64,000 nt of DNA, taken from NCBI GenBank assembly GCA_038207265.1, contig JBBQZZ010000010.1, positions 62,001 through 126,000 of the forward strand, read 5' to 3'. Source of the stretch: JACMLD01 sp038207265 (GTDB taxonomy: Bacteria > Bacteroidota > Bacteroidia > Chitinophagales > Chitinophagaceae). A model generated the notes under the pieces. It did not search any database and was not told the origin of the DNA. It saw only the letters and a list, made by a program, of their open reading frames with translations. Positions 45,852 to 54,291 of this stretch are shown here, in pieces. Positions within the stretch are counted from its first letter, which is position 1; each line of letters starts with the position of its first letter. Position numbers and translations under genes: made by a program.

Positions 45852-45889
45852 AATCCGCCTTTTGAAAGCGAAAGCCCAAGAGGCGGATT
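45852..45889 (+). promoter_or_regulatory. Hairpin between acpP and fabF
   Basis: AATCCGCCT (45852-45860) and AGGCGGATT (45881-45889) form a perfect 9-bp stem around 20 nt. There is no T-run, so it may tune read-through or mRNA stability between the abundant acpP message and fabF. Confidence 0.5.
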
Positions 45890-45917
45890 TATCACTTAAT
45901 TAATCCAATGTAACCAT

Positions 45918-47168
45918 ATGGAGTTGAAACGAGTAGTTGTAACTGGCATCGGTGCGTTAACCCCAATTGGGAATAATCCAGACGATTACTGGACCAGTTT
46001 GGTTAATGGCGTATCTGGAGCGGATTTCATCACACTTTTTGATGCCTCAAAATTTAAGACCCGGTTTGCCTGCGAGGTCAAAAACTTTGATCCTATTCAG
46101 TTCATGGATAGAAAAGAAGCCAGAAAAATTGACCGTTTTACCCAGTTTGCATTAGTAGCCAGTGATCAGGCTATGAAAGATGCCGGTTTAAACAAGGAAA
46201 ATATTAACCCGGATAGAATCGGTGTGGTATTCGGAAGTGGCATTGGCGGAATCATTACTTTTCAAACCGAAGTTGCGGAATTTGCACGAGGAGATGGCAC
46301 TCCCAGATTCAACCCATTTTTCATACCTAAAATGATTTTAGACATTGCTGCAGGCCAGATCTCAATGCGGCATAATCTGCGTGGACCCAATTTTGCTGTA
46401 GTAAGCGCTTGCGCCACCAGTACCAACGCCGTCATTGAAGCTTTTAATTTATTACGTCTCGGGAAAGCAGATATCATTTTATCTGGTGGCAGCGAAGCTG
46501 TAATAATTGAAGCAGGCGTGGGTGGATTTAACGCCATGAAAGCAATGAGCGAGCGAAATGATGATCCTAAAACTGCCAGTCGTCCTTACGATAAAGACCG
46601 GGACGGATTTGTTATGGGCGAAGCTGCAGGCGTGCTGGTTTTAGAAACCCTTGAACACGCACTGGCCAGGGGTGCTAAAATTTATTGTGAAATTGCAGGC
46701 GGTGGTGCTACTGCAGATGCTCATCACATTACAGCGCCACACCCGGATGGTTTGGGCGCTAAAAATGTTATGCTTGCTGCACTGGAAGATGCAGCCATGA
46801 AACCAGAAGATATAGATTACATAAATACCCATGGTACTTCAACTCCATTGGGCGATGGCGCAGAAGCCAAGGCAATTACTGATGTTTTTGGTGAGCATGC
46901 ATATAACCTCAATATCAGTTCAACCAAATCTATGACAGGTCACTGTCTCGGCGCTGCTGGTGTAATTGAAGCAATTGCCTGCATAAAGACGCTTGTTCAT
47001 GATTTGATACCTCCTACCATCAATCATTTCACAGATGATCCTTCTTTGGATCCCAGACTGAACTTTACTTTTAATAAGGCACAGAAACGTACTGTAAGGG
47101 CGGCTTTAAGCAATACGTTTGGCTTTGGCGGACATAATGCTGCAGTCATTGTAAAGAAATATCAATAA
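45918..47168 (+). CDS. fabF: 3-oxoacyl-ACP synthase II
   Basis: A 416-residue condensing enzyme that extends acyl-ACP with malonyl-ACP. VVSACATSTNAVIEAF carries the active-site Cys, NTHGTSTPLGDGAE and STKSMTGHCLGAAG the two catalytic His and Lys, and SNTFGFGGHNAAVIV closes the fold. It follows acpP and precedes rnc, a common bacterial arrangement. Confidence 0.97.
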   Translation: MELKRVVVTGIGALTPIGNNPDDYWTSLVNGVSGADFITLFDASKFKTRFACEVKNFDPIQFMDRKEARKIDRFTQFALVASDQAMKDAGLNKENINPDRIGVVFGSGIGGIITFQTEVAEFARGDGTPRFNPFFIPKMILDIAAGQISMRHNLRGPNFAVVSACATSTNAVIEAFNLLRLGKADIILSGGSEAVIIEAGVGGFNAMKAMSERNDDPKTASRPYDKDRDGFVMGEAAGVLVLETLEHALARGAKIYCEIAGGGATADAHHITAPHPDGLGAKNVMLAALEDAAMKPEDIDYINTHGTSTPLGDGAEAKAITDVFGEHAYNLNISSTKSMTGHCLGAAGVIEAIACIKTLVHDLIPPTINHFTDDPSLDPRLNFTFNKAQKRTVRAALSNTFGFGGHNAAVIVKKYQ

Positions 47169-47267
47169 AGTTTAATTTCTAAAATTTTATCTCCAAAACA
47201 TCGTTTCTAATCAAAGAGCTTTATTAATGAAGGGCATTAATTTTCTATCCTAATCAAATATAGTAGC

Positions 47268-48005
47268 TTGCAACTTGTGGGATTTCTAGACCGGTTTATT
47301 GCTAAGCATGAAAAAGCGCCATCGTTCAAAAAACAATTGCGCAATGTACTGGGGTTTACTCCGGGTAATACGTCACTGTACAAAGCTGCGTTGACTCATC
47401 GCTCTGTAAAAGAAATGGCCGATGAAAACAATGAACGGCTTGAATACCTGGGCGATGCTATTCTCAGTAGCATTGTAGCGGATTTTCTTTTTAAAAAATA
47501 TCCTTACAAAGAAGAAGGATTTCTTACAGAGATGCGCAGTAAAATGGTTAACCGAACTACGCTCAATGAGATAGCCTTAAAAATGGGATTGAAAAAAATA
47601 ACCAATTTCAACAAGTTTGACAATTCACTTCGTATCAGCCAGATTTTTGGTAATACGCTGGAAGCTGTAGTAGGCGCAGTTTACCTCGACAAAGGTTTCA
47701 ATAAAACAAAATTGTGGGTGATGGAACGTATTATTATTCCACATCTTTTTATGGATGATTTAGAGAATCTTGAAATCAATCATAAAAATAAACTCTATGG
47801 TTGGGCCAATAAAAATGGCAAAAACCTGGAGTTTGAAACACTGGACGAACGAATTGAAGGCGGCAGGCGGTTATTTACTGTAGGTGCCGTAGTGGATGGT
47901 GAACTAATTGCTGAAGGGAAAGCCTACAATAAAAAAGATGCCAGCCAGATAGCCGCGCAAATAGCGGTTGGAAAACTTGGTTTGATTGAGAAAATTGAAG
48001 AATAA
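47268..48005 (+). CDS. rnc: Ribonuclease III
   Basis: A 245-residue double-strand-specific endonuclease for rRNA and mRNA processing. NERLEYLGDAILSSIVADFLF is represented by the RNase III signature ERLEYLGDAIL; a catalytic EAVVGAVYLDKGF follows, and residues 168-240 form a double-stranded RNA-binding domain (YNKKDASQIAAQIAVGKL). The start is TTG at 47268 or GTG at 47277; no ATG fits. It lies 99 bp after fabF and is convergent with mce. Confidence 0.95.
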   Translation: MQLVGFLDRFIAKHEKAPSFKKQLRNVLGFTPGNTSLYKAALTHRSVKEMADENNERLEYLGDAILSSIVADFLFKKYPYKEEGFLTEMRSKMVNRTTLNEIALKMGLKKITNFNKFDNSLRISQIFGNTLEAVVGAVYLDKGFNKTKLWVMERIIIPHLFMDDLENLEINHKNKLYGWANKNGKNLEFETLDERIEGGRRLFTVGAVVDGELIAEGKAYNKKDASQIAAQIAVGKLGLIEKIEE

Positions 48006-48010
48006 ATTTA

Positions 48011-48448
48011 TTACTGCTTGTCTCCCATTACCGGCTTTTCAAGATTCGCCTTCATTTCCATACAAAGTTCTATTAATACTCCATTGGTATTTTTTGGGTG
48101 AAGAAAACATACTAACTTATTGTCTGCCCCGGCCTTTGGCTTTTCATTGATTAATATAAAACCTTCCTCCCGCAATCGTTTCATTTCCGCATAAATATCA
48201 GATACTTCAAATGCAATATGGTGTATACCTTCACCTTTTTTGTCGATAAATTTTTTTATGATCCCTTCAGGACTGGTACTCTGAACCAACTCAATTTTGG
48301 TATCGCCAGCCTTTAAAAAAGCAGTATTAACGTTTTCGCTTTCTACCGCTTCAGTTTTAAAACATTTGATATTAAGTATTTTTTCAAAAAGGGGAACTGA
48401 AACGGCTAAGTCGCTGACAGCAATTCCTATATGCTCTACAGTCATCAT
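48011..48448 (-). CDS. mce: Methylmalonyl-CoA epimerase
   Basis: A 145-residue vicinal oxygen chelate protein that interconverts (S)- and (R)-methylmalonyl-CoA. VEHIGIAVSDL, GIHHIAFEV and VLIELCME supply the two metal His and the Glu ligand, and Gln54-like ELVQST fits the fourth. It starts with ATGATG. The B12-binding mutase subunit in this window is about 6 kb away. It ends 5 bp from the convergent rnc stop. Confidence 0.93.
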   Translation of the reverse strand: MMTVEHIGIAVSDLAVSVPLFEKILNIKCFKTEAVESENVNTAFLKAGDTKIELVQSTSPEGIIKKFIDKKGEGIHHIAFEVSDIYAEMKRLREEGFILINEKPKAGADNKLVCFLHPKNTNGVLIELCMEMKANLEKPVMGDKQ

Positions 48449-48541
48449 ATTAGTATTTTATTCGTTATATACATGCATTTACGAATTCGGTAAAATAAGC
48501 GCTAATGGTTTTTAAGACTCTAAAAATAGAACCATTTGAGG

Positions 48542-48549
48542 TAAATTTG
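48542..48549 (+). promoter_or_regulatory. -7 box before iscS
   Basis: TAAATTTG matches TAnnTTTG. A start site about 5 bp downstream would leave a 20-nt leader carrying AAAGGA before ATG 48574, which supports that ATG rather than the upstream in-frame start at 48505. Confidence 0.5.
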
Positions 48550-48573
48550 TGTTTATCAATTAAAGGATTTTAT

Positions 48574-49791
48574 ATGTTGAATTTGCCAGTTTATTTAGAC
48601 AATAATGCAACAACGCCGTGTGACCCGAGGGTAGTTGAAGCTATGATTCCTTATTTCACACAAAATTTTGGAAATGCAGCCAGCCGAAACCATCCGTTTG
48701 GATGGCATGCAGAAGAAGCGGTGGACTATGCACGTGAGCAGGTTGCTAAACTGGTTGGAGCAGATCCAAAAGAAATTATATTTACCAGTGGTGCCACGGA
48801 AGGAGATAATCTTGCTATCAAAGGGGTTTTTGAAATGTACAAAAGCAAGGGTAACCATATTATTACCGCTACTACAGAGCATAAGGCAGTTTTAGATACT
48901 TGTAAACATATCGAAAAAGAAGGAGGCGAGGTAACTTACCTGCAAGTACAAGCTGATGGAAGAATAGATCTTAAGGAATTGGAGGCAGCAATTAAGCCCA
49001 CTACTGTTCTGATAGCAATCATGTACGCAAATAATGAAACGGGAACTATTCAACCCATAAAAGAAATAAGCACCATCGCAAAAAAACATGGGGTATTATT
49101 TTTTAGTGATGCTGTACAGGCCGTGGGAAAAATTCCGGTAGATGTAAACAAAGATGGTATTGATTTGATGGCATTCACAGCGCATAAAATGTATGGACCC
49201 AAAGGTGTGGGTGCATTGTATGTTCGCCGTAAAAATCCCCGGGTAAAAGTTACCGCGCAAATGGATGGCGGGGGTCATGAAAGAGGTATGCGCAGCGGAA
49301 CTTTAAATGTTCCTGGAATAGTGGGTTTTGGAAAAGCTGCTGAACTTGCAATGCAGGAAATGGAAGCAGATACAAAAAGACTAAGTGGACTGAGAGATAA
49401 ACTGGAGTCAGCATTGTTGAAACTGGAAGAGGCATATGTGAATGGTAGTAAGGAATATCGCCTTCCTCATGTGGCAAATATTTCTTTCAAATATGTAGAA
49501 GGAGAAGGATTGATGATGGGATTTAATAAAAACATTGCTGTGAGTTCTGGAAGTGCATGTACTTCTGCATCACTCGAGCCATCGTATGTATTGAAAGCAT
49601 TGGGTTTGGGAGATGATTTGGCACATTCTTCATTGCGCTTTGGATTGGGAAGGTTCACAACTGAAGAACAGATTGATTATACAATTGAAAACGTTTCTAA
49701 AACTGTACTCAAACTTCGGGAAATGAGTCCACTTTGGGAAATGTACAAAGAAGGTGTAGACATTGATTCTATCGAATGGGCGGCTCACTAA
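48574..49791 (+). CDS. iscS: Cysteine desulfurase IscS
   Basis: A 405-residue PLP enzyme that takes sulfur from cysteine for iron-sulfur cluster assembly. ATG 48574 is preferred: it follows AAAGGA and starts the conserved VYLDNNATTP. TEHKAVLDT, FTAHKMYGPKGVGALY (PLP Lys) and SSGSACTSASLEPSYVL (sulfur-carrying Cys loop) are present. iscU follows after 48 bp and iscA after that. No iscR, hscBA or fdx is adjacent. Confidence 0.96.
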   Translation: MLNLPVYLDNNATTPCDPRVVEAMIPYFTQNFGNAASRNHPFGWHAEEAVDYAREQVAKLVGADPKEIIFTSGATEGDNLAIKGVFEMYKSKGNHIITATTEHKAVLDTCKHIEKEGGEVTYLQVQADGRIDLKELEAAIKPTTVLIAIMYANNETGTIQPIKEISTIAKKHGVLFFSDAVQAVGKIPVDVNKDGIDLMAFTAHKMYGPKGVGALYVRRKNPRVKVTAQMDGGGHERGMRSGTLNVPGIVGFGKAAELAMQEMEADTKRLSGLRDKLESALLKLEEAYVNGSKEYRLPHVANISFKYVEGEGLMMGFNKNIAVSSGSACTSASLEPSYVLKALGLGDDLAHSSLRFGLGRFTTEEQIDYTIENVSKTVLKLREMSPLWEMYKEGVDIDSIEWAAH

Positions 49792-49839
49792 AATATAAAT
49801 CCAGGGTTTAATTTTTAAAAAAGTATAAAACACATCATT

Positions 49840-50256
49840 ATGGCATATTCAGAAAAAGTAATCGATCATTATCAGAATCCAAAAAATGTAGGCACGCTGG
49901 ATAAAAGTCAGAAAAATGTAGGTACTGGGCTGGTAGGTGCACCGGAATGCGGTGATGTTATGCGTTTGCAGATTGAGGTTGATGAAGCAGGTGTAATCAA
50001 AGATGCTAAATTTAAAACATTCGGATGTGGTTCTGCCATTGCTTCTTCTTCCCTTGCTACAGAATGGTTAAAAGGTAAAAGTGTAGAAGATGCATTGAAA
50101 ATTGATAACATGGATATTGTTGAAGAATTGAATTTACCACCAGTTAAAATACATTGTTCCGTACTTGCAGAAGATGCAATAAAAGCTGCTATCAACGATT
50201 ATCGTGTAAAGAATGGAATGGAAGCATTTAAATTTGAAGGCAGTGTGGTGCATTAG
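49840..50256 (+). CDS. iscU: Iron-sulfur cluster scaffold IscU
   Basis: A 138-residue scaffold on which [2Fe-2S] clusters are built. The three ligand Cys are in GAPECGDVM, FGCGSAIASSS and KIHCSVLAED, and the metal-modulating Asp is present in CGD. LPPVK, the motif recognised by the HscA chaperone, is intact just before the third Cys, which suggests that an HscA-like partner exists elsewhere in the genome. Confidence 0.97.
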   Translation: MAYSEKVIDHYQNPKNVGTLDKSQKNVGTGLVGAPECGDVMRLQIEVDEAGVIKDAKFKTFGCGSAIASSSLATEWLKGKSVEDALKIDNMDIVEELNLPPVKIHCSVLAEDAIKAAINDYRVKNGMEAFKFEGSVVH

Positions 50257-50322
50257 AAGTATGAAGTATTAAGTATATTAAAGTATGAAGACTTCTTGTC
50301 TGTATTCTAAATACTTAATACT
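50257..50322. repeat. Repeat-rich spacer with 12-bp inverted repeat between iscU and iscA
   Basis: AGTATTAAGTAT (50265-50276) and ATACTTAATACT (50311-50322) form a perfect inverted repeat 34 nt apart. Within the left half AAGTATGAAG occurs twice (50257-50266 and 50281-50290). The spacer separates two operon genes, so it may be a mobile or variable intergenic repeat or an RNA stem-loop affecting iscA. Confidence 0.55.
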
Positions 50323-50342
50323 ATTATCTAAAAGATTATTAT

Positions 50343-50672
50343 ATGATTTATGTTAGTGATAAAGCGAGGGAAAAAGTGACTCATTTAATGAAAGATGCCG
50401 CAATAGATGGTAAAGATTATTTTCTTCGCGTTTCAGTTGTAGGTGGTGGTTGTTCCGGGCTGAGTTATAAAATGGATTTTGATAATGAAACAAAACCCAT
50501 GGACCAGGTTTTTGAAGATAACGATATAAAAGTGGTGACTGACTTAAAAAGCTTTTTATATCTTGTAAATACTACGCTGGATTTTTCTGATGGATTGAAT
50601 GGAAAAGGATTTTATTTCAGTAACCCAAATGCAAGTCGTAGTTGCGGATGTGGTGAAAGTTTTGCTGTTTAA
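50343..50672 (+). CDS. iscA: IscA/HesB-type iron-sulfur assembly protein
   Basis: A 109-residue A-type carrier that passes Fe-S clusters to target proteins. VVGGGCSGLSYKMDF carries the first Cys and the C-terminal SRSCGCGESF the CxC pair. A strong terminator follows, closing the iscSUA operon. Confidence 0.95.
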   Translation: MIYVSDKAREKVTHLMKDAAIDGKDYFLRVSVVGGGCSGLSYKMDFDNETKPMDQVFEDNDIKVVTDLKSFLYLVNTTLDFSDGLNGKGFYFSNPNASRSCGCGESFAV

Positions 50673-50696
50673 TTTACAGTTAGATAATTATTTAGA

Positions 50697-50730
50697 AAAG
50701 CCTTTCTTAAGAAGAAGGGCTTTCCTTTTA
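50697..50730 (+). terminator. Intrinsic terminator after iscA
   Basis: AAAGCCTTTCTT (50697-50708) and AAGAAGGGCTTT (50712-50723) form a 12-bp stem with one G-U pair and a 3-nt loop, followed by CCTTTTAT. Confidence 0.75.
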
Positions 50731-50790
50731 TAATCCAATGCAGGTCCAATTTTTCAAAAAAAAAACTATTGCTGTGTTATTTATTAAAAA

Positions 50791-50814
50791 TTAATCCCGC
50801 CAATTGGCGGGATT
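50791..50814. repeat. 24-bp perfect palindrome in the iscA-gltX gap
   Basis: The gap 50673-51095 has no gene. Positions 50791-50814 are a perfect 24-bp palindrome with a CCCGCC/GGCGGG core around AATT. Its arms resemble those of the hairpin before fabF (AATCCGCC/GGCGGATT). There is no T-run on either side. The rest of the gap is AT-rich, with a weak 6-bp hairpin near 50971 and a -7 box before gltX. Confidence 0.6.
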
Positions 50815-51082
50815 ATACATTGCAGTTGGTTTTGGTTATTTCGATAGGTCTGAGACCATAATATTTTAGGAAAGGTTAATTGCGATTAAGAAACGAATTT
50901 AAGGAAATCTACCAAACAGAAAAATTATTTTTTAATTGCTCTTTAATGTGACAACCTCCGTTAGTAATATGCTGCATAAGCATACAATCCTTGTAAAATA
51001 AGCCAGGGAAAGTAAACTTTGCTTTCTGAGAATGTTGAAGGATGTCTTCTGTTTCAATCAACAAGTCCTTATTGCAAATAAT

Positions 51083-51090
51083 TATATTTG
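51083..51090 (+). promoter_or_regulatory. -7 box immediately before gltX
   Basis: TATATTTG matches TAnnTTTG and ends 5 bp before the ATG at 51096. No -33 TTG is at the right distance. If this box is used, the gltX transcript begins at or within a few bases of the start codon. Confidence 0.4.
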
Positions 51091-51095
51091 CAACT

Positions 51096-52616
51096 ATGAG
51101 TAAAAAAATAAGGGTTCGGTTTGCGCCCAGCCCTACTGGAGGTCTCCATCTTGGCGGTGTAAGAACTGTATTGTATAATTACCTTTTTGCCCGACATAAT
51201 GATGGAGATTTTATACTGAGGATTGAAGACACTGATCAAACAAGATTTGTAGAAGGCGCTGAACAATACATTTTTGATTGCCTGCAATGGTGCGGAATAA
51301 TACCGGACGAAAGTCCTCTCCATGCGGGCGAATTCGGTCCCTACCGGCAAAGTGAACGTAAACCGTTATACAGGCAGTATGCAGAACAATTGGTGAATGA
51401 TGGATTTGCCTATTATGCCTTTGATACATCGGAAGAAATTGAAGAAAAAAGGAAAGCCATAGCGAATTTTCAATATAACCACTCCTTGAGAGTGCATATG
51501 AAAAATTCACTCACTTTAACAATTACTGATACAAATCAATTATTAGCATCAGGAATTCCCCATGTTATCAGGTTAAAAATTCCGGCAAATGAAGAAATTG
51601 TTTTTACTGACATGATCCGTGGTGAAGTAAGATTTAATTCTTCACAGACTGATGATAAAGTGTTATTGAAAGCCGATGGGATGCCCACTTATCACCTGGC
51701 AGTAGTAGTAGATGATTATTTAATGAAAATTACTCATGCATTCAGGGGTGAAGAATGGTTACCCAGCGCCCCCGCACACATTTTAATATGGAAATACCTG
51801 TTTGGCCTGGAAAACATGCCGCAATGGGCTCATTTGCCATTGATCTTAAAACCCGATGGCAATGGCAAACTCAGTAAACGGGATGGTGACAGGTTGGGAT
51901 TCCCTGTCTTCGCCATGAACTGGACAGACCCAAAAAACAGTGAACTTACAAAAGGCTTTAAGGAACTGGGGTTTTTACCGGAAGCATTTGTAAACATGTT
52001 GGCCATGTTAGGCTGGAATGATGGTACCGTACAGGAAATATTTTCCATGAATGAATTAATTGAAAAATTCTCCATAGAAAGAGTACATAAGGGCGGCGCG
52101 AAATTCGACTATGAAAAAGCGAAATGGTTCAACCATGAATGGATTAAGAAAGCTGGTCCGGAAAGTTTAAGAAAACCTGTAAAGGATCTTTTATACCGGC
52201 ACGGAATAAACGCAAATGACGACGTATACCTTGAAAAGATAATTAGATTAGTAAAAGATCGCTGCACATTATTACCAGATTTTATACAGCAATCCTCATA
52301 CTTTTTTTCAACTCCCGAACAGTATGATTTATCTGCGGTGAAACCCAAATGGAATGATCAAAAACAATTGTTGTTTATAGAAACCATCCGGCAGTTTGAA
52401 TTAATGCAATACTGGAATGCTGCCGAACTGGAAAAAGAATTCAAAGAGATAACTGCGGTAAATGAAATAAAACCCGGCGAAGTTTTATTGCCTTTGCGTA
52501 TTATGCTGGTAGGCGGCAAATTTGGACCCGGCGTTTTCGAGATAGCTGAGGTGCTTGGAAAACAAGAAACAATTCATCGCATAAAACATTTCCTGGGCTT
52601 ACTCCAGCAACCTTAA
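51096..52616 (+). CDS. gltX: Glutamyl-tRNA synthetase
   Basis: A 506-residue class I aminoacyl-tRNA synthetase. ATG 51096 is preferred over the frame's first codon at 51042 because it begins the conserved KKIRVRFAPSPTGGLHLGG (HIGH motif HLGG). KLSKRDGDR is the KMSKS equivalent. Length and order are typical. It is flanked by a 423-bp upstream gap and a GT39-type gene 63 bp downstream. Confidence 0.96.
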   Translation: MSKKIRVRFAPSPTGGLHLGGVRTVLYNYLFARHNDGDFILRIEDTDQTRFVEGAEQYIFDCLQWCGIIPDESPLHAGEFGPYRQSERKPLYRQYAEQLVNDGFAYYAFDTSEEIEEKRKAIANFQYNHSLRVHMKNSLTLTITDTNQLLASGIPHVIRLKIPANEEIVFTDMIRGEVRFNSSQTDDKVLLKADGMPTYHLAVVVDDYLMKITHAFRGEEWLPSAPAHILIWKYLFGLENMPQWAHLPLILKPDGNGKLSKRDGDRLGFPVFAMNWTDPKNSELTKGFKELGFLPEAFVNMLAMLGWNDGTVQEIFSMNELIEKFSIERVHKGGAKFDYEKAKWFNHEWIKKAGPESLRKPVKDLLYRHGINANDDVYLEKIIRLVKDRCTLLPDFIQQSSYFFSTPEQYDLSAVKPKWNDQKQLLFIETIRQFELMQYWNAAELEKEFKEITAVNEIKPGEVLLPLRIMLVGGKFGPGVFEIAEVLGKQETIHRIKHFLGLLQQP

Positions 52617-52679
52617 ATGACGTTCTAATAATTTTGTCCGATACCTGGTCGGTTATTACCTTCCCGTAAATAAAATTTG

Positions 52680-54218
52680 ATGAAGAAAGGCAACCTGCTT
52701 ATCTACCTGTTTGCATTGGTGAAATTTATTTTACCCTTTTTATTACAACATCACTCTTATGAACCGCACCGTGATGAATTTCTTTACCTGGCAGAAGGAA
52801 ACCACATGGCCTGGGGATACATGGAAGTTCCGCCATTACTTTCCGTTTTTGCGTGGCTGATTCATATCTGTGGTGACGGCCTTTTCTGGATCAAATTCTG
52901 GCCTTCCCTATTTGGTGCACTTAATTATATTATCATTGCGAGGATCATTGTTTCATTGGGAGGAAAATCTTTTGCGCTCTTACTGGGTTTTCTTCCATTT
53001 ATCCTGGGTGTCTTCCTCAGGATACATTACTTGTTCCAGCCTAACTTTCTCGAGATTTTTTTCTGGAGCATGATAGCCTGGGCAATAATTTCGTACATCC
53101 AAACACGTAATAACAACTGGCTTTATCTCTTTGCTGTTGGCGCTGGCATGGGTATGATGAGTAAATATTCCGTGTCTCTATTCTTGATAAGTATAGTAAT
53201 GGGTCTGTTATGCACCCCTGAACGAAAAGTATTATTTAACAGACATTTCTATTTTGCAACATTGCTTGCTTTAATAATTTTTCTCCCAAACCTTCTATGG
53301 CAATACAATCATCATTTTCCAGTGGTTTTTCATATGAAAGAACTACAGCAAACGCAATTGCAATATGTAAGTCCGAAAGATTTTTTAACAGACCAGGTGA
53401 TTATGAATCTGCCCTGCGTGTTCATCTGGATTACCGGTCTTTGCTGGATCAGTTTCTCCAATGCAGGAAAACAATACCGGTTTATGGGCTGGACCTATTT
53501 ATTTGTCATTTTATTACTGTTGGTCACCCATGGTAAAAATTATTATAGTTTAGGCGTGTATCCCATACTCTTTGCTTTTGGTGCATGCAGACTTGAACAA
53601 TTAACTTTTGTTCGTTTCAAATTACTTCGCTACGCAATGCTATTATTTGCTGCTGGCATTGGCTTTTTCTTCATGCCAATTGCATTACCCTTGTTTGAAG
53701 CAAAACAGCTGGCCGCATTTTACGAAAAACATCATACAGAAAAAACAGGTGCTTTAAAGTGGGAAGATCTAAAAAACCATCCATTGCCACAAGATTTTGC
53801 AGATATGCTGGGTTGGGAGGAAATGAGCAAAAAAATGGCAGCCGCTTACCATTCACTGAACAGTAATGAAAAAAAACACTGCATACTGTTTTGTGATAAT
53901 TATGGACAGGCTGGTGCTGTAAACTATTATGCCATGAAATATGATATTCCCTTTGCTTATAGTGACAATGCTAGTTTTTTGTATTGGATTCCAGATAAAC
54001 TCGAATTTGAAAATATCGTTTTGCTAACGGACGATAAGAATGAGATGCAGCATGATTTTATTAAAAATTTTAAATCTGCCATCCTATCGGATAGCGTTAC
54101 TAATATATATGCAAGAGAAAGAGGCAGCCTGATTATTGTTCTTAAAGGACCCGACCCAACTTTCAAAAAATTCATGGTTGAGAAATTAGCCAAAGACAAA
54201 GCCAAAGTTAATTGGTAA
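52680..54218 (+). CDS. GT39/ArnT-like membrane glycosyltransferase
   Basis: A 512-residue membrane protein with about nine or more hydrophobic helices in the first 350 residues, then a soluble periplasmic C-terminal part. HRDEFLYLAEGNHMAWGYMEVPPLL near residue 25 carries the acidic Asp-Glu pair of the PMT_2/GT39 family (HRDEFLYLAEG). These enzymes use lipid-linked sugars to glycosylate proteins or lipid A. ATG 52680 is preferred over the preceding TTG. The acceptor is unknown. Confidence 0.85.
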   Translation: MKKGNLLIYLFALVKFILPFLLQHHSYEPHRDEFLYLAEGNHMAWGYMEVPPLLSVFAWLIHICGDGLFWIKFWPSLFGALNYIIIARIIVSLGGKSFALLLGFLPFILGVFLRIHYLFQPNFLEIFFWSMIAWAIISYIQTRNNNWLYLFAVGAGMGMMSKYSVSLFLISIVMGLLCTPERKVLFNRHFYFATLLALIIFLPNLLWQYNHHFPVVFHMKELQQTQLQYVSPKDFLTDQVIMNLPCVFIWITGLCWISFSNAGKQYRFMGWTYLFVILLLLVTHGKNYYSLGVYPILFAFGACRLEQLTFVRFKLLRYAMLLFAAGIGFFFMPIALPLFEAKQLAAFYEKHHTEKTGALKWEDLKNHPLPQDFADMLGWEEMSKKMAAAYHSLNSNEKKHCILFCDNYGQAGAVNYYAMKYDIPFAYSDNASFLYWIPDKLEFENIVLLTDDKNEMQHDFIKNFKSAILSDSVTNIYARERGSLIIVLKGPDPTFKKFMVEKLAKDKAKVNW

Positions 54219-54261
54219 TACAACAAACATTAAGCTTACCGGATAATTGTAATTCATTGTG

Positions 54262-54269
54262 TACTTTTG
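54262..54269 (+). promoter_or_regulatory. -7 box before the B12-binding subunit gene
   Basis: TACTTTTG matches TAnnTTTG, 22 bp before the start codon at 54292. A TTG at a good -33 distance is not seen. Confidence 0.4.
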
Positions 54270-54291
54270 AAATTCAGATCAACAGTATTTC

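Noticed and set aside
50673..51095. Riboswitch or T-box before gltX
   Set aside because: No conserved riboswitch core, specifier loop or terminator/antiterminator pair could be recognised; only short hairpins and a palindrome.
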